Source of the DNA: Clostridia bacterium
GTDB taxonomy: Bacteria; Bacillota_E; RBS10-35; JAJYVN01
DNA: 9,263 nucleotides
Direction of reading: 5' to 3'
NCBI GenBank assembly: GCA_027335515.1
Contig: DAHWHT010000200.1
Coordinates: 1 to 9,263, forward strand
A program made the position numbers and the translations under genes. The notes beneath the pieces were generated by a model that ran no database searches, was not told the DNA's origin, and worked only from the letters and a program-made list of their open reading frames with translations. Below, piece by piece: positions 1 through 5,945 of this stretch. Every line of letters starts with the position of its first letter. Position 1 is the first letter of the stretch.

Positions 1-290
1 CGCTGTTCCGGCGCCCCGCCCGGAGCGCGGGCGGCGGCCCGCTCCCCCGCCACCGCGTCCGCTGGCGCCAACCGATGCACCCAGTAGTCCACCCCGGATC
101 GGTCAATGCGGTGCGACCCACCCGCCGCCACCCTCCGGCACAACGCCACGGCGCCGTCCGCGGACACGCTGCACCAGTCCGGCTTGCCGCAGATGGGGCA
201 CGGGGCGTCGGTGGTCGCTGGCGTCCAGGCACCCCGCCCCTGCCGCTTCCCCGCCACCACCGCGCCGCTCGGGATACCCAAGGCACCCAC
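1..290 (-). CDS. Primase-type zinc-finger protein, partial (3' end off the window)
   Basis: An open frame reads leftward off the window edge with no stop. An in-frame TAG at 296-294 limits the start to GTG 290, TTG 281 or a later GTG; none has a convincing ribosome binding site, so the start is uncertain. From GTG 290, residues 31-51 hold four cysteines (C31, C34, C40, C51) in the pattern CPICGKPDWC...ALCRR, followed by HRIDRSGVDYWVHRL. This pattern is known from N-terminal zinc-binding regions of primase/helicase proteins of phages, plasmids and integrative elements, where the finger contacts template DNA. What follows residue 70 is Ala/Gly/Arg-rich linker, so any catalytic domain would lie outside the window. 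I infer a replication protein of a mobile element. It could instead be a stand-alone zinc-finger protein. A decayed copy lies 430 bp upstream on the same strand. Confidence 0.6.
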   Translation of the reverse strand, partial: MGALGIPSGAVVAGKRQGRGAWTPATTDAPCPICGKPDWCSVSADGAVALCRRVAAGGSHRIDRSGVDYWVHRLAPADAVAGERAAARAPGGAPEQ

Positions 291-439
291 CCCCTATGGG
301 GGAGAGGTGCCGGCGGGGCGGCCACGCGAACTGCCCGGCTAAGGCGGGAGAATGGGCCCGTTGCCTTGGGCGGCGCGTCCGCTGGTGGGTTAGCACTGGC
401 TCGTCCCGGTGCCCGCCAGCCGTGGCCGGGGTGCTATGT

Positions 440-666
440 GTCCGCTCCCCTCCCACGCGCGCGGCGGCCCGCTCACCCATCACCCCGCCCGCTGGCACTA
501 AGCGGTGCACCTAGTAGTCGACCCCGGCGCGGTCGATACGATGCGAGCCGCTGCTTGGCGATGCGCCGGCACAGCGCCAGGGCGCCGTCGACGGACCCGC
601 TGCACAGTCCGGCTTCCCACAGATGGGGCACGGGGCGTCGCCGGTCGCCTGCAGGCCTGCGGCCAT
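440..666 (-). pseudogene. Decayed second copy of the primase-type zinc-finger gene
   Basis: This is a diverged duplicate of the gene at 1-290, offset by 430 bp. Bases 606-640 match 176-210 with two mismatches, and 621-640 match 191-210 exactly. An ATG at 666 leads into GDAPCPICGKPD. One base is then missing near 604-606 (GAC TGG TGC reads as GAC TGT GCA), which scrambles the SVSADG-like stretch. One extra base near 541-578 restores the frame at GSHRIDRAGVDY. The next codon, Trp in the other copy (81-83), is TAG here (513-511), and homology continues past it as VHRL...GERAAAR to about 440. Two of the four zinc cysteines are lost. The gene is therefore inactive as read, unless the indels are sequencing errors; the nonsense change makes pure error less likely. 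The limits of the copy are approximate. Confidence 0.65.
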
Positions 667-717
667 CTGCCAGAGAGCAAGGAAATCTCCCTCTACTGGT
701 GGGGGCCGTAGCCGCAC

Positions 718-950
718 AGACCCTATGGGGCGCGGGGCGTCGGCCAGTCAAACACATGGAGGCGGTACTGCCACCCGGCCTATCGCAAGGGTCCTACAGT
801 CCCAGCGCTGGTGGATCTGTGCCTGGCGCGCTGGCCGGGGACAGGACCGCCGCGAGGGCCCGCCCCGGAAGGACGGACACAGGGGCGAAGTCACGCCCCG
901 GGTGCCTCCGGCCGGCATGGGCACCTGGCCCAATGGGCCCCGCGCGGCCG
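718..950. other. Stretch without a recognisable gene
   Basis: Open frames cross this region on both strands, but their translations are rich in Pro, Arg, Gly and Ser and look like chance frames in GC-rich DNA. I see no start with a ribosome binding site and no recognisable domain. The motif CCCTATGGGG at 721-730 resembles CCCCTATGGGGG at 291-302 upstream of the left zinc-finger gene, so it may be the remnant of that gene's upstream region carried along in the duplication. Confidence 0.4.
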
Positions 951-959
951 TGGTACGAT
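951..959 (+). promoter_or_regulatory. Extended -10 promoter of the 990-1400 gene
   Basis: TGGTACGAT fits an extended -10 element (TG, one base, then TACGAT at 954-959). No good -35 hexamer is found 16-18 bp upstream, which is usual for extended -10 promoters. Transcription would begin near 966 and give a leader of about 24 nt containing the ribosome binding site. Confidence 0.45.
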
Positions 960-974
960 CCCCCGTGACCGCGC

Positions 975-981
975 GAGGAGG
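975..981 (+). promoter_or_regulatory. Ribosome binding site deciding a TTG start
   Basis: GAGGAGG lies 8 nt before the TTG at 990, an ideal Shine-Dalgarno sequence and spacing. This fixes the start of the gene at a TTG codon. Confidence 0.75.
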
Positions 982-989
982 GTCTGGAA

Positions 990-1400
990 TTGCCGGAGCG
1001 ACCCGAGTGGGCCAGGCCCGAAGTCACCAGGACCCGCTTTCTCATGTGCCGGACGGACGCGGGCGACGAGTGGATCGCGGCGAAGATGGCTGATGGCGTT
1101 CGTGTAACCGGCAACGACATCGACTGGGACGAACTGCTCATCCCGACGGATGCCATCGTCGACGCCACCCAGACCATCATCGGCCACCTGGTGGCGACCG
1201 GCGCGGGAGCCCGCGGGGCGGCGGGGTTCTCTGATGCTGAGGTCGCGGCGGCGGCTGAAGCCTCGGCCGAGGGCAAGGGTGGCCGCGAGGACCGTGCCGT
1301 CCAAAGCGTCGTCGTGGGCGACGCGCGGGTCCTGGTCGTGCAGGGCCAGATTTTCAACGTCTCAGAGGCTTTCTTCCTCTTGGCGGCCCTGGTCGCGTGA
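990..1400 (+). CDS. Hypothetical protein, 136 aa
   Basis: I do not recognise this protein. Translation starts at TTG 990, supported by GAGGAGG 8 nt upstream and an extended -10 element further up. The predicted protein is acidic in its first half (TDAGDEWIAAKMADG, NDIDWDELLIPTDAIVDATQ), has an Ala/Glu/Gly-rich middle (residues about 75-105) that is probably a flexible or helical linker, and ends with a hydrophobic segment (VLVVQGQIFNVSEAFFLLAALVA). That segment is too short and mixed to be a confident membrane span. No catalytic motif or signal peptide is visible. It is a single-gene unit, convergent with the recombinase-like gene at 1431-1752 and separated from it by a hairpin. Codon composition and the expression signals make it a real gene; the Ser/Thr/Arg-rich frame on the opposite strand (794-1357) is its shadow. 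Confidence 0.8.
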   Translation: MPERPEWARPEVTRTRFLMCRTDAGDEWIAAKMADGVRVTGNDIDWDELLIPTDAIVDATQTIIGHLVATGAGARGAAGFSDAEVAAAAEASAEGKGGREDRAVQSVVVGDARVLVVQGQIFNVSEAFFLLAALVA

Positions 1401-1406
1401 GCGCGC

Positions 1407-1429
1407 GGAGCCGGGGCCCCCCCGGCTCC
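1407..1429. terminator. Convergent GC-rich hairpin
   Basis: A 9-bp perfect stem, GGAGCCGGG at 1407-1415 and CCCGGCTCC at 1421-1429, closes a 5-nt loop. It sits between the stop of the plus-strand gene (1398-1400) and the stop of the minus-strand gene (1433-1431), so it could end transcription from both sides. There is no clear T-tract, so it may pause rather than act as a full intrinsic terminator. Confidence 0.55.
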
Positions 1430-1430
1430 C

Positions 1431-1752
1431 TTACCCCGTCACGAACACCGTCCGCCCGCCGGCCTCGGAGATGCGGCGCAGGATCGCACGGGCCCCGGCG
1501 AGCCTTGGCGATAGCGCCCCTGGGGACTCCGCGACCACGAGCGCCCCTGGGCCCGCGGCGCGCACGGCCTCAAGCAGCCGCTCGCCGGCCTCCAGGGCGC
1601 CCGCGTCCACCACAACCGCCGCCACCGCGCACCCCAGGGCCTCCGCCTTCGCACGGCACAGGGCCTCCTGGCGCCCAAGGCTCCACTCGGTCGCCCGCGG
1701 GGAACGGAGGTAGAGGACGGCGGGACGGGGAGGGACTGGTTACGTCTGCCAT
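1431..1752 (-). pseudogene. Serine-recombinase-like small protein, frameshifted near its start
   Basis: The frame ending at 1431 reads RPAVLYLRSPRATEWSLGRQ at its N-terminus and continues to SEAGGRTVFVTG. The order of elements follows the N-terminal domain of serine recombinases/resolvases: a strand with YxR and Ser, SLxRQ, a helix, a strand ending DAG, a helix, LVV, LS, and a last strand. The KLDRLSR-type Asp and Arg are replaced (AESPGALSP), and there is no DNA-binding or zinc domain, so recombinase activity is unlikely. No start codon lies in this frame before RPAVLY. The natural start is ATG 1752 (MADVTSPSPSRRP), one frame away, matching MAEPTTP of the intact paralogue at 6445-6747. Relative to that copy, 8 bases are missing between the ATG and the LY codons, in a C-rich run. 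It lies 41 nt downstream of the methyltransferase gene on the same strand. It could be expressed by frameshifting, or the shift could be a sequencing error. Confidence 0.65.
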
Positions 1753-1793
1753 GGCCGAGGGATTCGGCGTGGGGCGGGTGGGGCCTGCAAGGG

Positions 1794-3437
1794 CTAGGGC
1801 TCGCCTTCTGCCGTCCCGAAAAGACTCAGATTCCGCGCGCTGATTCCTTTGGCACGTGGCGCCCGCTTTAGCGTTACGTTAGCACCTTTCCCGGTTGGAA
1901 AGTCCACTTGCCTTCCGGCAAGCAAGTCTTCGACCGTCAGTATCTGTAGCCGTGCGTAGGAGTGGTTGGTCCAAGAGGACTGGTAAAACCCTGCTGATGC
2001 CGCCTCCGTGCGCATTGGTTGAGTCGATTGCTCCATTGTTAGCAGAACTCCTATTCTTGCATCTTCCCGTTCTATCACGCCCCGCAGGTCGCGAACGTCT
2101 CGCACGCCTACATGGCCTGCCTTCACCTGCAACACGATTACCCCAATCTCTTTTGCGTCTCCAATGAATCGCAAACGACCATCAATTCCCTTGTCGGCGC
2201 CCTTCTTTATGCCACCAGCAGGACGGGCTCCCACCAACCCCAACGCCCAACACTGAAACTGGAACGGATCCTCCGCAGCCAGGGCGTGTGCACCAGCAAG
2301 GTCTTCTGGCTCACCAACAACGCGGAATTGTGCCTCTTGCCCGAATGCGTCTCGCAGCCGGGTGCGAATCAGGTTGACGGCAAGATGTGTGATGTCGATG
2401 CCAATCCATCGCCGCTTTAGACGCTGCGCCACAGCAACGGCTGTCCCGCAGCCGCAGAACGGGTCTAACACGGTGTCTCCCTCATTGCTGCTGGCACGAA
2501 GAATGCGTTCTAGAAGCGCCTCTGGTTTTTGCGTTGGATAACCCAGGCGCTCTGCTGCCTGCATATTGATTGGCGCAATATCAGTCCACACGTCTTGGGC
2601 TGGAATGCCCATAGATTCGTCGAGATAACGAATAAGGTACGGCCATCCTCCCTGCTTTGGCCAATGGATAAGGCCAGCCTGGTCTAGACGTTCCAGTTCG
2701 TCCGGTGGGTGCATCCAATGCCGGCCCTTCGCTGTTGGATCTATCCCGCGCCACGCATTCCCGCTAGGGCCGTGCCGCGTCCCCGGGCCCGTTGGGTTTT
2801 CATGCTTGTAGTGCCGCCCCTGATTATCAACGTGCCGGTAGTGTTTTGCCACGTAGGCGGCATCATATTCTTGGAAGACCGGGCTCCATGTTGGGTGCTC
2901 CCCTTTAGCATAGAACAGGATGGTGTCGTGGTTAGGGCCATACCGCCGCGCACTGTTATGAGCATGACTTCGTTTCCACACAATCTCACTGCGAAAGCGC
3001 TCCGCGCCAAATACCGCATCCATGAGCAAGCGAAGATGCGCACTGGCGGTGGGGTCGCAGTGTAGATAAATGCTGCCGGTTGGTTTCAACACTCGCCATA
3101 AGTGCACTAGTCGCGGGGCCATCATGGAGAGGTATGCCAGCATGTCGCTTTCTCCCAGTAAGCGCCGAAACGCCTCCATAGTCGCCGCGACCCGTTCGGG
3201 TCCTTGCGTGACGATCTCTTCGTACATCAACGCGGCCGTGTGGTCCCAATGCCAGGTGTCGTCGAACGCGGTGATTTGCGCCTCTGACCGCTGCCCCCCG
3301 GATTCCTTGAATAGTACATTATAGTCCTGATTGCTGTTAAAAGGCGGATCGAGGTACACGAGGTCCACGCAGGCGTCAGGAACGTGCTCGCGCAACACCT
3401 TAAGATTGTCCCCGTAGTACAGCATGTTGCCGTCCAA
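1794..3437 (-). CDS. DNA methyltransferase fused to a restriction-endonuclease-like domain
   Basis: The 547-aa product is a beta-class amino-methyltransferase. Motif X-like [10 protein letters not shown] is at residues 6-15, catalytic [19 protein letters not shown] has DPPF at 30-33, TQKP is near 302-305, and the SAM-binding motif DPFCGCGT is at 325-332. Motif IV before motif I defines the class, and DPPF suggests N6-adenine rather than N4-cytosine. After residue 390 a second domain reads [10 protein letters not shown] (D419) and LQVKAGH (Q437, K439), an Mrr-like PD-(D/E)xK nuclease pattern. Such methylase-nuclease fusions are a known widespread group and probably combine modification and cleavage in one restriction-modification protein. 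I chose TTG 3437 because GGAGG (3449-3445) lies 7 nt upstream and the upstream gene then ends 25 nt before it; the frame stays open to 3605 and ATG 3425 is an alternative. GC is clearly lower than in the flanks, implying transfer. The target sequence cannot be predicted. Confidence 0.9.
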   Translation of the reverse strand: MDGNMLYYGDNLKVLREHVPDACVDLVYLDPPFNSNQDYNVLFKESGGQRSEAQITAFDDTWHWDHTAALMYEEIVTQGPERVAATMEAFRRLLGESDMLAYLSMMAPRLVHLWRVLKPTGSIYLHCDPTASAHLRLLMDAVFGAERFRSEIVWKRSHAHNSARRYGPNHDTILFYAKGEHPTWSPVFQEYDAAYVAKHYRHVDNQGRHYKHENPTGPGTRHGPSGNAWRGIDPTAKGRHWMHPPDELERLDQAGLIHWPKQGGWPYLIRYLDESMGIPAQDVWTDIAPINMQAAERLGYPTQKPEALLERILRASSNEGDTVLDPFCGCGTAVAVAQRLKRRWIGIDITHLAVNLIRTRLRDAFGQEAQFRVVGEPEDLAGAHALAAEDPFQFQCWALGLVGARPAGGIKKGADKGIDGRLRFIGDAKEIGVIVLQVKAGHVGVRDVRDLRGVIEREDARIGVLLTMEQSTQPMRTEAASAGFYQSSWTNHSYARLQILTVEDLLAGRQVDFPTGKGANVTLKRAPRAKGISARNLSLFGTAEGEP

Positions 3438-3444
3438 TACAATG

Positions 3445-3449
3445 CCTCC
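3445..3449 (-). promoter_or_regulatory. Ribosome binding site fixing the methyltransferase TTG start
   Basis: GGAGG on the minus strand lies 7 nt before TTG 3437. It argues against the much longer frame opening at 3605, which would overlap most of the upstream membrane-protein gene, and whose extra 56 residues (Pro/Arg/Lys-rich) have no counterpart in what I recall of the family. Confidence 0.65.
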
Positions 3450-3462
3450 ACGTGGCACCAGG

Positions 3463-3774
3463 CTAGGCGGTCGGGCCAACGCCTTGACCGTCACTGGGCA
3501 CTGCCGCTTTGTCGGCGGTCGGATGGCTGACACCATCAGCCCGACGTTCTCTAAGGTATTTGTCAACATAGATGGCCCCGTCTGTAATGATACAGAGAGC
3601 ACCAAGCATCACAACCCCCGGTGCAACCCACCGAGGAAGGCTGGGGACAGCGGATACCCCAAAATGCCGGGCAGCCGCTGCCCCAAGCGTGACCGCGACT
3701 GTTCCGTGGATAAGATATAAGCCGACCCGGAAGAGTGGCGCCAAGGGGCCGCGCAGGCGGGGGTCGCTGCTCAT
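3463..3774 (-). CDS. Small membrane protein, two predicted spans, 103 aa
   Basis: I recognise no family. Two hydrophobic segments are visible: residues about 15-38 ([20 protein letters not shown]) and about 49-69 ([21 protein letters not shown]), followed by a charged, hydrophilic tail from residue 70 ([19 protein letters not shown]). It starts 3 nt after the stop of the 72-aa gene upstream and ends 25 nt before the methyltransferase start, so the three genes very likely form one operon, in the order 72-aa protein, this protein, methyltransferase-nuclease. AAGGA lies 11 nt before the ATG, a rather long spacing that translational coupling to the upstream gene could compensate. The link to a restriction-modification gene suggests a defence-related membrane partner. 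A phage holin-like pair is another possibility, but no lysis enzyme is nearby. Confidence 0.7.
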   Translation of the reverse strand: MSSDPRLRGPLAPLFRVGLYLIHGTVAVTLGAAAARHFGVSAVPSLPRWVAPGVVMLGALCIITDGAIYVDKYLRERRADGVSHPTADKAAVPSDGQGVGPTA

Positions 3775-3777
3775 GTG

Positions 3778-3996
3778 CTAACGGTTCCTTGTCTTGAGAC
3801 TCAACCACATGACAAGGAACACAACGGCTGCAGCTGCCAATGACAGCACAAGGGCGACTGGTGCGGATTGGAGCAGCGAAACAAAGGAGCCGCCCGCAGC
3901 GGCACTAGCCACAGCACCCGTGGTTGCCGTCGTCACTGGATAGTCGGTTTGCTGGGCGCGATGCGCATGGACCTTCTTCATCTGCGCTTCTGCCAT
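3778..3996 (-). CDS. Small membrane protein, 72 aa, first gene of the methyltransferase operon
   Basis: I recognise no family. The N-terminal 22 residues are hydrophilic (MAEAQMKKVHAHRAQQTDYP). A mildly hydrophobic Ala/Gly/Thr segment follows at about 23-43, then a clear membrane span at about 45-66 (APVALVLSLAAAAVVFLVMW), and a short basic tail (LKTRNR) that predicts a cytoplasmic C-terminus. The stop lies 3 nt before the ATG of the 103-aa membrane-protein gene, indicating coupling. ATG 3996 is the first start; GGGAAG about 11 nt upstream is only a weak ribosome binding site. An internal ATG (Met6) is an alternative. Being first in the operon, it would be made with the restriction-modification fusion. 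Confidence 0.65.
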   Translation of the reverse strand: MAEAQMKKVHAHRAQQTDYPVTTATTGAVASAAAGGSFVSLLQSAPVALVLSLAAAAVVFLVMWLSLKTRNR

Positions 3997-4081
3997 GTCT
4001 ATTCACGCTTCCCGCGCACGGACGTTCGGAAGCCACTCGCTAGACGCCACGCAAAACGTGAGACCGATCCCTCGGACCCAA

Positions 4082-4363
4082 TCATTCTAGGCGGGCAGCC
4101 TCGGTCCTCGTGCTTCGCATGGCGCTTGTGGCCGTTCTATGCACGGGATGACCTGCCCCCCTGGCCACCCGCGCCGGCACGTCCGCTAGCTGCTCGCGCC
4201 ACCACTGAAGGGGCGCGACCCAACGGCCGCCGATCCTCCGGAGCCCCGGGCCCCCCTGGCGCCGGCTGGCGACCACCTGGGCCGTCCGCGCGGACCGGCC
4301 AAGGAGCGCGGCCGCGTCGGCGGCTGTCAGGAGCGGGGCGGACGGCTCATCCGGGGCCAGCAT
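4082..4363 (-). CDS. Helix-turn-helix DNA-binding protein (AlpA/excisionase-like), 93 aa
   Basis: Residues about 11-58 read LLTAADAAALLGRSARTAQV...GLRRIGGRWVAP, the layout of small excisionase/AlpA and MerR-type HTH_17 domains: helix LTAADAAALLG, turn, recognition helix, then the wing GGRWVAPLQWW. The C-terminal 30 residues are basic and probably disordered. The frame is open to 4468, but ATG 4363 fits best: it keeps the gene clear of the divergent zinc-ribbon gene and the palindrome, and a G-run (GGGGGGG on the minus strand) lies about 8 nt upstream. A consensus TATAAT (minus strand, 4390-4385) stands about 22 nt before this start, inside the long palindrome at 4372-4417. The simplest reading is a repressor or excisionase that binds the palindrome and controls itself and the plus-strand genes. 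The family assignment rests on motif order only. Confidence 0.65.
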   Translation of the reverse strand: MLAPDEPSAPLLTAADAAALLGRSARTAQVVASRRQGGPGLRRIGGRWVAPLQWWREQLADVPARVARGAGHPVHRTATSAMRSTRTEAARLE

Positions 4364-4371
4364 GACGCGGC

Positions 4372-4417
4372 CCCCCCTTGTGCCATTATACGGCATCCCG
4401 CATAATGGCGCCAGGGG
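4372..4417. promoter_or_regulatory. Palindromic divergent promoter / operator
   Basis: The region between the divergent starts 4363 (minus) and 4443 (plus) is an imperfect 46-bp palindrome centred at 4395.5. Its core arms are CCATTAT (4383-4389) and ATAATGG (4402-4408), and the outer arms are the C-run at 4372 and the G-run ending at 4417. Each arm carries a -10 hexamer: TATAAT on the minus strand (4390-4385) and CATAAT on the plus strand (4401-4406). TTGTGC (4378-4383) lies 17 bp before the plus -10 as a partial -35. The minus -35 position (TGGCGC) is poor. A dimeric regulator bound here would cover both promoters. Confidence 0.65.
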
Positions 4418-4427
4418 GACGGTGCGC

Positions 4428-4435
4428 AAGGAGGG
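4428..4435 (+). promoter_or_regulatory. Ribosome binding site of the zinc-ribbon gene
   Basis: AAGGAGGG ends 7 nt before ATG 4443, a near-perfect Shine-Dalgarno sequence. It decides for ATG 4443 over the in-frame extension back to 4362, which would run through the palindromic promoter. Confidence 0.8.
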
Positions 4436-4442
4436 CGAGAGC

Positions 4443-4886
4443 ATGGGTTTCATCGATCCGGAGTCCACTCCGAACGTGGCCCCGTATCTTCCGATGAAGG
4501 AATGCTACCCTGACGCGAACAAGTTTCTCGTTGACGTTGCGACGCTCGGCGGCGCTCAATTCATAGTGGCTTCGTTTCAGATCAATGGCCCGGTCGCGTT
4601 GGTGACGCTACGGCTTTGGGAATCTAAAGAACCAGCCTGGCAATGCGAAATGGCGATAGACGATCTGAAGAACGCGGGAGGAGGCTCCCCTGACGCTCGC
4701 CGTCGCTTACTGGACAGTCTCTGGGAGAGCGGGATTTGGGGGAGCAAGGGCACGCGTGCCAAAAAGAGCAGATGCCCTGCATGTGGTGCCGAGTTTCCGT
4801 ACGAACCGCCAGCCATGCCGTCGCCGTCATGGCTGGATAAGTGTCCAGTTTGTTGGAGCGAGATGCGTCACGGCGGGCTAGTCTAA
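4443..4886 (+). CDS. Hypothetical protein with C-terminal zinc ribbon, 147 aa
   Basis: The N-terminal ~95 residues form an unrecognised domain with strand-like stretches (FLVDVATLGGAQFIVASFQ, PVALVTLRLWESKEPAWQCEM) and a helical segment (DARRRLLDSLWESGIW). After a basic linker (GTRAKKSR), two CxxC knuckles appear, CPACG near 112-116 and CPVC near 136-139, separated by about 20 residues rich in Pro and Ser. This is a classic four-cysteine zinc ribbon, usual in proteins that bind nucleic acid or another protein. The start is fixed by AAGGAGGG. It is transcribed from the palindromic promoter shared with the divergent helix-turn-helix gene, so it is probably controlled by that protein. A hairpin 24 nt beyond its stop may end or attenuate the transcript before the next small gene. 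No function can be assigned. Confidence 0.8.
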   Translation: MGFIDPESTPNVAPYLPMKECYPDANKFLVDVATLGGAQFIVASFQINGPVALVTLRLWESKEPAWQCEMAIDDLKNAGGGSPDARRRLLDSLWESGIWGSKGTRAKKSRCPACGAEFPYEPPAMPSPSWLDKCPVCWSEMRHGGLV

Positions 4887-4909
4887 GGGTAGGCTTGTCG
4901 TGCCAAGCA

Positions 4910-4932
4910 GCGGGCGCCCACAGAGCGCCCGC
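4910..4932 (+). terminator. Hairpin between two island genes
   Basis: An 8-bp perfect stem, GCGGGCGC (4910-4917) and GCGCCCGC (4925-4932), has a 7-nt loop and lies 24 nt after the stop of the zinc-ribbon gene. No T-tract follows, so it may be an attenuator, a pause site or an RNA-stabilising structure rather than a full terminator. Its presence argues against coding use of 4900-4977. Confidence 0.45.
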
Positions 4933-4977
4933 CGACACCCGATCTATGCATTCGGCTTGAATGTCTATTCTGGGGTG

Positions 4978-5199
4978 ATGGCGCCTGTGGTGCAGGTGGG
5001 GCAAAAGGTGAACTTCCAAATCAAAGACGATGGCCCCAACGGGCAGATTCGGAGGGGAACGGTGACACGGGTGATATCCGCTGATCGGTTCATGGTACAG
5101 TTTTCCGCCATTGGTTTGCCGAGTCTTCCTAACGTTCAACAGCTACGGGCAGAGTGTTGGGTGGATGTCGAGGGAAAGGTCTGGGGCAGGTACGTGTAG
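4978..5199 (+). CDS. Small beta-rich hypothetical protein, 73 aa
   Basis: The product is short and mostly strand-forming: VVQVGQKVNFQIKDDGPNGQ, IRRGTVTRVISADRFMVQFS, ECWVDVEGKVWGRYV. Alternating hydrophobic strands with a VGQKV turn resemble a small SH3-like or KOW-type barrel, but this is a fold impression, not a family match. The frame is open back to GTG 4900, preceded by AAGGGTAGG. I prefer ATG 4978 because the upstream 26 codons cover a perfect 8-bp hairpin and translate to low-complexity residues unlike the rest. The weakness is that ATG 4978 has only GGGGTG directly before it. TATTCT at 4966-4971 could be a -10 element giving an almost leaderless transcript. The gene follows the zinc-ribbon gene on the same strand and precedes the broken integrase, which converges on it. 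Confidence 0.55.
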   Translation: MAPVVQVGQKVNFQIKDDGPNGQIRRGTVTRVISADRFMVQFSAIGLPSLPNVQQLRAECWVDVEGKVWGRYV

Positions 5200-5254
5200 G
5201 TTGTTCGCTGTGCCACCGCTTTCTCGTGGATGCGGCGACCAACGTCCACGCCCC

Positions 5255-5935
5255 CCCTCACAACCCAACCCGCGCCGCGCGTTCTCCCGGAACAGGCTTC
5301 CTTCCCGGATGTACCGCCGGACCATCAGGACGCTCTTGTGCCGCGTCTGCGCCATGATGACGCGCTCCGGCCTCCGCGGCCGCCGTGGCCAGGCCGGCGC
5401 GCAGCGAGTGCCCGGCGTACCGGGCCGCCGGCAGGCCCGCCGCTTGGGCGCGCCGCTGCACCGTCGACTTGACCGCCCGGATCCGACAGCCGCGCCGGCC
5501 CCACGTGGCCCCAGCGGTCCACCGGGCCGAACACGGGGCCCTCCTGGATGCCGGCGGCGTCGAGCCACCCTCGCAGGTTCCTCGCCGGACAGGTGGTCGG
5601 CGTGGAGCCGTAGGGGATGCCGACCTTCTCCCCCACGCCCTCCTGGTCAGTCTTGCTGCGGCGCAGGGTGACCACAGGGCCCTCGGCGCCGAAGTCGAGG
5701 TCGGCCACGTCGAGGCCCACGATCTCCGGGGCGGCGAAAGGCGCCGGCAAAGCCGAGCAGCAGGAGCGCGCGGTCGCGTGTGCCCAGAAGCCCATCTGCG
5801 CACGTTACCACCATCCGCCGCACTTCCTCGGTGCGGGCCGATGCCTTGCCCCGCTGCGCGGCGCCCTTGGCGCGGCGGATTCCACGCCCGACAGCAGCCG
5901 CGCGCTTCCTGGCAAGGGCGGCTGGTGGCCAGTGG
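5255..5935 (-). pseudogene. Tyrosine integrase, N-terminally truncated with about four frameshifts
   Basis: Joining minus-strand frames gives the catalytic domain of a phage/XerD-type site-specific integrase. The pieces in order are ATGHQPP; ARKRAAAVGRGIRRAKGAAQ...DRALLLLGFAGAFRR; PEIVGLDVADLDF...LRRSKTDQEG...RLSDP; AVKSTVQRRAQAAGL...AGHSLRAGLATAAAEAG; ERVIMAQTRHKSVLMVRRYI...LFRENARRGLG. All expected active-site residues are present: Arg (GAFRR), Lys (RRSKTDQ), His and Arg (GHSLRAG), His (TRHKS) and Tyr (RRYIR). Shifts fall near 5912-5918, 5727-5733, 5475-5480 and 5366-5372, mostly in C or G runs. Upstream of ATGHQPP homology stops, so the N-terminal DNA-binding half is missing. The gene would once have moved the island. 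The catalytic sequence is so well kept that decay is recent, or some indels are assembly errors. As written it is inactive. Confidence 0.85.
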
Positions 5936-5945
5936 CGCCGTTCCC

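Noticed and set aside
75..968. Plus-strand open frame of 297 codons
   Set aside because: It is antisense to the zinc-finger gene and its copy, Pro/Arg/Gly-rich, without a ribosome binding site.
794..1357. Minus-strand open frame opposite the 990-1400 gene
   Set aside because: Its translation is Ser/Thr/Arg/Ala-rich, and the plus-strand gene has the promoter, ribosome binding site and normal composition.
1437..1446. TTCGTGACG shared by the ends of both recombinase-like genes and the palindrome at 9173-9185, as a possible att site
   Set aside because: In the two paralogues it encodes the conserved FVTG end, and in the palindrome the match is only 9 bases, so common ancestry plus chance explains it.
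1895..2420. Plus-strand frames opposite the methyltransferase
   Set aside because: They overlap a recognised methyltransferase-nuclease gene on the other strand and show no domain.
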